From Scytonema hofmannii PCC 7110 (GTDB lineage Bacteria > Cyanobacteriota > Cyanobacteriia > Cyanobacteriales > Nostocaceae), in the NCBI RefSeq assembly GCF_000346485.2, contig NZ_KQ976354.1:8727323-8791322 (forward strand): a stretch of DNA of 64,000 nt. The letters run 5' to 3'. Position numbers and translations under genes: made by a program. The notes below the pieces were generated by a model. That model was not told the DNA's origin. It made no database searches and saw nothing but the letters and a program-made list of their open reading frames with translations. Positions 60,352-64,000 of the stretch are shown here, one piece after another. Within the stretch, counting starts at the first letter, position 1, and each line of letters begins with the position of its first letter.

Positions 60352-60657
60352 GTGGTAAGAATAAAGTGTAAAGTATAAAGGATAAAGTAAAGTTCCCATA
60401 GTAAAGATTTGGGGACTTAAACAATTATGTATCGCTACAAATGCTGTCTCATACAATTTTGGATTTTAGATTTTAGATTTTGGATTAAGAAAGTCTTGTT
60501 TGGACTTAGTTTCACCCAACAATCTGTCTCATTCTTGTTTCCAATTTGTATCATTTATGAACAAAATTAGGGGCTTATATCCGTAAAGATGAAGTATGAA
60601 GGAGAAATTTTTCATCCTTTATCCTTCATCCTTTATCCTTTCTCAAGTGGAAATGCA
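60352..60657. other. Intergenic region with repeats
   Basis: Contains the 'ATTTTAGATTTTGGATT' repeat near 60465 and ATCCTTTATCCTTCATCC near 60613-60635, the same type as the segment inserted in nadB. No gene. Confidence 0.55.
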
Positions 60658-61200
60658 ATGCTGATGAAAAAGCGCCTCAAGAGCCAATTCTTATTCTCCA
60701 ATCGCTGGATTGACCGACAGTGGATAGTGAGCAATATGGAAGCTTTCCAAGATTTAATTGTGATTGTCCTGTGTTTGGGTTTATTTGCCGTTATGCTCGT
60801 TCAGTTATGGGGAATAGCAATCGCCCTTACGCAATCAGTTGATTATAAACATGTAACAGCCAAAATACTGTTTATCTTAATTTTGGTTGAGTTGTTCCGA
60901 TTGCTCATGGTTTATTTACAAGAGCATAGTATCTCTGTCGGAGTTGCAGTAGAAGTTACAATCGTGTCTTTACTGCGAGAAGTTGTGGTTCATGGTGCAT
61001 TGGAAATTTCTTGGATTCAAGCTGCAGCCATTTGTTGTTTATTGTTAATTTTAGGTGGGCTGTTGATAGTGTGTGCTAAAACACCCCACATGGATTGCAT
61101 AAGTGCTAACACCAAGGTGTGTCCTATTAAACATCGCGAGGATAGGCAACAGGAAAGCGAATTTCATTCACGACGGTATTCAGTGACCAGTGACCAGTGA
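60658..61200 (+). CDS. PsiE-family membrane protein
   Basis: Four transmembrane segments in 180 residues: DLIVIVLCLGLFAVMLVQLW, ILFILILVELFRLLMVYL, EVTIVSLLREVVVHGALE, AAAICCLLLILGGLLIVC. LVELFRLLMVYLQEH and LREVVVHG are hallmarks of the phosphate-starvation-inducible PsiE family. Function is unknown, but it is phosphate-stress-linked in E. coli. I chose the ATG at 60658; the preceding frame is repeat-derived. The stop TGA lies in the CAGTGACCAGTGA array. Confidence 0.85.
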   Translation: MLMKKRLKSQFLFSNRWIDRQWIVSNMEAFQDLIVIVLCLGLFAVMLVQLWGIAIALTQSVDYKHVTAKILFILILVELFRLLMVYLQEHSISVGVAVEVTIVSLLREVVVHGALEISWIQAAAICCLLLILGGLLIVCAKTPHMDCISANTKVCPIKHREDRQQESEFHSRRYSVTSDQ

Positions 61201-61213
61201 CCAGTGACCAGTA
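61179..61213. repeat. Heptamer array CCAGTGA
   Basis: Five units overlapping the end of the PsiE gene, whose final codons (VTSDQ) are encoded by the repeats. Confidence 0.75.
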
Positions 61214-61330
61214 ACCCTTACTCCCTACTCCCTATTTCCAAGCTAGGTATTCTTTTGGACAGATGAAGACCTTCCTTCAGGCAAGTAGAAGGGAATAAGA
61301 GAATAAGAAACCTGAAGGAGGGTAAATCTC

Positions 61331-61579
61331 ATGGTTCAAACCGCAGGAAACAATACTCAAACTCAAAATCCCGTAAGCAACCTGGAATACGACTTTCTCA
61401 CCGTTTTGCAAAACAAAGCTGAAGCCATTAAGGCTTATGATGCTTACATTAACGATGCTAAGCAAGCTGGTTCTCAGCCTTGTGTAGAACTTTTCCAAAA
61501 GTTGCGTCAGGCTGATATCGAACAAGCACAAGAAATCCGCCATCACCTTCAGCAAATTATGCAGCACGGTAAGATGTAA
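61331..61579 (+). CDS. Small helical protein (82 residues), unknown
   Basis: Preceded by a strong GGAGGG site 8 bases before the ATG. The protein has a polar N-terminus and two long helices (EYDFLTVLQNKAEAIKAYDA, EQAQEIRHHLQQIMQHGK) with conserved-looking His/Glu, resembling half of a ferritin-like bundle; I do not assign a family. Cyanobacterial genomes often carry such a gene as an abundant stress protein, which is inference only. A perfect hairpin terminator follows 15 bases after the stop. Confidence 0.7.
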   Translation: MVQTAGNNTQTQNPVSNLEYDFLTVLQNKAEAIKAYDAYINDAKQAGSQPCVELFQKLRQADIEQAQEIRHHLQQIMQHGKM

Positions 61580-61593
61580 GCTTTGCAATCTCG

Positions 61594-61614
61594 TTCCCAG
61601 GCTCCGCCTGGGAA
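61594..61614 (+). terminator. Terminator-like hairpin CCAGGC-TCC-GCCTGG
   Basis: 9-bp perfect stem TTCCCAGGC/GCCTGGGAA with loop TCC, then TGCATTTTT. A second small stem GAGGC-TCC-GCCTC follows. The sequence also occurs as a dispersed cyanobacterial repeat, so the terminator role is likely but not exclusive. Confidence 0.65.
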
Positions 61615-61829
61615 TGCATTTTTAGAGGCTCCGCCTCATTGATATACCTAACAAAGATAGTAAGTACTACAACAATTTTCTTGAGTTTATAGAAATAAAT
61701 TTTAATGAACGAACCGCAGAGTCGCAGAGGGCGCAGAGACAGAGGTGTTTTTAGCATTGCCATATCCTCAGATTGGTGATAGTATTCTTGTTCTATACCG
61801 ATTTTTACTGTGTTATCAATTTGCACGTT

Positions 61830-61892
61830 ATGGTTCAAACAATTCAAGCTAGAAACGTCACACTGTATGATTTAGAAAGAAAATTTGGAGCA
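61830..61892 (+). pseudogene. PD-(D/E)XK nuclease-like gene, 5' part (split by IS607)
   Basis: Codons 1-21 (MVQTIQARNVTLYDLERKFGA), paralogous to the start of the gene at 1704-2336 (MVQTIQAKDINL). A stop follows five codons into the IS. The frame resumes at 63816 with the same GCA codon. Confidence 0.9.
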
Positions 61893-61985
61893 TTGACTAG
61901 ATAGCCAATTTCTTGATTGTACCTAACATAGTTGCTTAAATCTAATATATAAGATATATTAGGGATGGTTAAGTAAAGGTTGCTT

Positions 61986-62630
61986 ATGGATGAGTACATC
62001 ACCCCAGGGGAAGCAGCCCGAATACTCGGAGTTCATCCCCAATCCCTCAGAAGATGGGAAAAAGAAGAAAAGATTACCGCGTACCGCACACCAGGAAATC
62101 AACGAAGATTTAAGCAATCAGAAATTGAAGAATTCGCCGGAAAGCGCAAACCTCTCATTACAGTCTGTTATGCAAGAGTTAGTACATCGTCACAACGAGA
62201 CGACCTTGAACGACAACTTGCGTTCTTGGGCGAACGATTCCCGGAGGCTGAACTTGTTTCAGAAGTTGGAAGCGGACTCAATTTTAAGAGGAAAAAGCTG
62301 CGATCCGTTCTGGAGCGAGTTCTGCGGGGAAATATTCAAAAACTTGTCGTTGCCCACCCAGACAGACTGTGTAGATTTGGGTTTGAATTGGTTAAGTGGT
62401 TATGCGAAACAAATAGATGTGAACTCTTGGTTCTCGATAACCGCCAACTCAGTCCTGAACAGGAGCTGGTTTCAGATATGCTGTCCATCATCCACTGTTT
62501 CAGTTCACGGCTTTACGGACTTAGAAAATACAGAAAAGAAATTGGACAAGACTTACGGCAAGAATCCCTACAAGAAGAGTCAAAACACACCGCCGAACAG
62601 TCTTGTCAAGATTCCGATATTTCCCTGTAA
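61986..62630 (+). CDS. tnpA: IS607-family serine recombinase TnpA
   Basis: An N-terminal MerR-like helix-turn-helix (YITPGEAARILGVHPQSLRRWEKEEKI, then YRTPGNQRRF) is followed by a serine-resolvase domain with nucleophile Ser66 in CYARVSTSSQ, and conserved DDLERQL, LVVAHPDRLCRFGFELV and SIIHCFSSRLYG. It catalyses excision and integration as a serine recombinase. I chose the ATG at 61986; an in-frame TTG two codons upstream is possible. The C-terminal tail (EESKHTAEQSC) overlaps tnpB. Confidence 0.95.
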   Translation: MDEYITPGEAARILGVHPQSLRRWEKEEKITAYRTPGNQRRFKQSEIEEFAGKRKPLITVCYARVSTSSQRDDLERQLAFLGERFPEAELVSEVGSGLNFKRKKLRSVLERVLRGNIQKLVVAHPDRLCRFGFELVKWLCETNRCELLVLDNRQLSPEQELVSDMLSIIHCFSSRLYGLRKYRKEIGQDLRQESLQEESKHTAEQSCQDSDISL

Positions 62631-63786
62631 AAAATTGCACGCTATTTGGAAACAATGGTTAGCTGCGTATAGATGGGTGTATAACCAATGCATTCAATTA
62701 TTTAATGCTGGGACTGTATTGCCTAAAGGTACTAGCCTGGATCAATATATACAATTCCTGCAAAAGCGTCCAGAATATGAATGGACACAGTGTTTAGGTA
62801 AAACTAGGCAAGAATCTGTGTGTGAAGCTGAAAGTGCAAAACGGCAAGCTTTAAAGGCGTGGAAAGCTAAACCAAAGACTGAACGCGGTAAATTTGAAAT
62901 GCGATTTCGTTCTTGTCGGGATAAGTCCCAAGTCATTCAATTTAAGAATGATGCTTACAAGAATGGTACATGGTTTCCTAGTAAAGCAAAAGGATTGCTG
63001 TTTTGTTCTGCAATTGGGTACGAAGTGCCACAAAGTTGTGTCTATGGAACAGAGTTAGTTTATCAGAGAGGTCAATGGTTTGCGTGCTTTCCAGAGGTGC
63101 GAGAAGTAGTAGCGACCAGAAGCGATAAAGTGATTGCTCTTGACCCTGGTAATCGCTGTTTTTTGACTGGGTATGACGGGGAAAACATCTTAGAGATTGG
63201 CAAGGGAGATATCGGGCGCATCACTAGATTGTGCCTGCACCTTGACAGTTTAATCAGTCAAAAAGGCTCTTGCAAAGGTAAACAAAACAAACGTAAAAGA
63301 TATAAGCTATCTCTAGCTATAGAACGTTTGAGAGAAAGAATTCGTAACCTAGTGAATGATTTACACCACAAAGCGTCCAGCCTGCTAACCAGTACGTATA
63401 AACTCATATTTCTCCCCACCTATGAAACCAGTCAAATGGTTTTGAAAACTGCCCGAAAGATTAATAGGAAGTCAGTCAGAAATATGCTATCTTGGGCGAC
63501 CAGGCGATTTGCCAAGCACTTAGAGCAGGCTGCTAAAAGAAACGGTGTGATCGTGGTTAGGATTAACGAATCATATACCTCAAAAACCTGCCCACACTGT
63601 GGAGAAATTCACCGTAAACTAGGTGGCAACAAAGTATTTTCATGCCCTAAATGTAAGTTTACGGCTCCCAGGGATTGGGTAGGCGCAGTTAACATTATGT
63701 TGGCTGCTTTGCAGGCTACCGCCTTCCAGGTTAAGGGAACACAACTGTCTATTGAGTCCTTAACCCAGGATGTTGTAGTTTCATAA
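62542..63786 (+). CDS. tnpB: IS607-associated TnpB nuclease
   Basis: The TnpB fold starts KIPIFPCKKLHAIWKQWLAAYRWVYNQCIQLF. The RuvC-like Asp is in VIALDPGNRCF, Glu in LPTYETSQMV, the zinc finger in CPHCGEIH...CPKC, and the final Asp in APRDWVGAVNIML. It is an RNA-guided DNA nuclease in studied relatives, promoting element retention. The start is uncertain: the frame is open from 61990 across all of tnpA, but TnpB homology begins near 62600; I chose the TTG at 62542 (ATT 62611 is another option). Only 28 bases follow before the element end, so a guide RNA would overlap the gene's 3' end. Confidence 0.85.
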   Translation: MDKTYGKNPYKKSQNTPPNSLVKIPIFPCKKLHAIWKQWLAAYRWVYNQCIQLFNAGTVLPKGTSLDQYIQFLQKRPEYEWTQCLGKTRQESVCEAESAKRQALKAWKAKPKTERGKFEMRFRSCRDKSQVIQFKNDAYKNGTWFPSKAKGLLFCSAIGYEVPQSCVYGTELVYQRGQWFACFPEVREVVATRSDKVIALDPGNRCFLTGYDGENILEIGKGDIGRITRLCLHLDSLISQKGSCKGKQNKRKRYKLSLAIERLRERIRNLVNDLHHKASSLLTSTYKLIFLPTYETSQMVLKTARKINRKSVRNMLSWATRRFAKHLEQAAKRNGVIVVRINESYTSKTCPHCGEIHRKLGGNKVFSCPKCKFTAPRDWVGAVNIMLAALQATAFQVKGTQLSIESLTQDVVVS

Positions 63787-63815
63787 TCTCGTGAGAGATG
63801 TGAGGCTTAAAGGTA

Positions 63816-64000
63816 GCACTTCAGCTAGTTGAGGATGAGCAATTTTTCCGGGAATGGCAAGATAATTTGCCAGAAATTACAGAAATAGAAAAGCAGCGAC
63901 TTGACGGAGTTAAAGCAAGTTATGCCAACATGCTCCGATATCCTCCTATGCTGGAGAATACTGTCAAAATGGTGGCGTTATCTCCTCTGTTAGAATTAGC
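63816..64000 (+). pseudogene. PD-(D/E)XK nuclease-like gene, 3' part (runs off window)
   Basis: Continues the frame left at 61892: ALQLVEDEQFFREWQDNLPE, then IEKQRLDGVKASYANML and VKMVALSPLLELA, matching residues 21-80 of the paralogue at 1704-2336. The catalytic D...ExK part would lie beyond the window. Confidence 0.88.

Larger units (their letters stand above)
61889..63814 (+). mobile_element. IS607-family element (tnpA + tnpB)
   Basis: It carries a serine-recombinase TnpA and a TnpB. No inverted repeats or target duplication longer than a few bases, as usual for IS607. The host gene fragments both contain AGCA (61889-61892 and 63815-63818), so the crossover lies within those bases and the element is 1926 bp. 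Excision at AGCA restores the host frame exactly. Confidence 0.9.

Noticed and set aside
61990..62541. First 180 codons of the 598-codon tnpB frame
   Set aside because: No TnpB similarity and fully overlaps tnpA in another frame; reported only as an open-frame curiosity.

Overview
This window is a chromosomal stretch of a filamentous cyanobacterium, most likely of the heterocyst-forming Nostocales kind (inference). It carries photosynthesis genes (psbU, btpA, a CRR6-type NdhI maturation factor, DUF3120 and DUF760 proteins, a VKOR-thioredoxin fusion), GCGATCGC (HIP1) palindromes throughout, and intergenic heptamer arrays (GTCACTG and TTAGTGG types) typical of these genomes. No tRNA, rRNA, CRISPR array or prophage was recognised.

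Layout. 1-3.8 kb: end of a hybrid kinase with an apparent frameshift, a PIN toxin/antitoxin pair, a PD-(D/E)XK nuclease-like gene and an FAD oxidoreductase. 3.9-6.8 kb: a subtilase with a small I9-like companion, and a membrane protein. 7-12 kb: accessory region with a strongly structured RNA candidate, a roughly 0.9 kb duplicated unit with a 117-nt invariant block and a conserved 34-codon ORF, secreted repeat proteins and a PEP-CTERM-type protein. 12-15 kb: two orphan genes. 15-41 kb: mostly housekeeping (DEAD-box helicase, rimO, a 6S-like RNA, btpA, VKOR, CHASE2-GGDEF, nadB, psbU, CRR6, GT9, ispD, scpB, DUF760, HtrA, M23 peptidase, isochorismatase-like, ispG, S41 protease), broken by a tnpB whose reading frame is disrupted at a perfect 38-bp palindrome. 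41-54 kb: a signalling island (two hybrid kinases, a PAS-Crp regulator, receiver proteins, an OmpR-Hpt regulator). 54-64 kb: Uma2, a deleted DUF433 gene, an ISL3 element, an EF-G-like GTPase, TPR and PsiE proteins, and an IS607 element.

Three insertion sequences can be delimited to the base. An IS1634-family element (46464-48550, TTAGAT target duplication) splits an OmpR-type regulator directly after the codon of its phospho-acceptor Asp. An ISL3-family element (55198-57093, AAAACTAT duplication) carries a four-helix-bundle (S23-type) gene as passenger and ends in long inverted repeats that are themselves palindromes. An IS607 element (about 61889-63814) splits a second copy of the PD-(D/E)XK gene found at 1.7 kb. 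In the IS1634 and IS607 cases, joining the flanks restores the reading frame.

The most unusual signals are the ISL3 passenger gene, the structured RNA at 6985-7195, the duplicated leader/sORF unit at 7.5-10 kb, and two perfect palindromes inside coding sequence (21922-21959 and 50335-50371) that look like templated inverted copying, one frame-breaking and one in frame. All functional assignments come from reading motifs; no database search was run.
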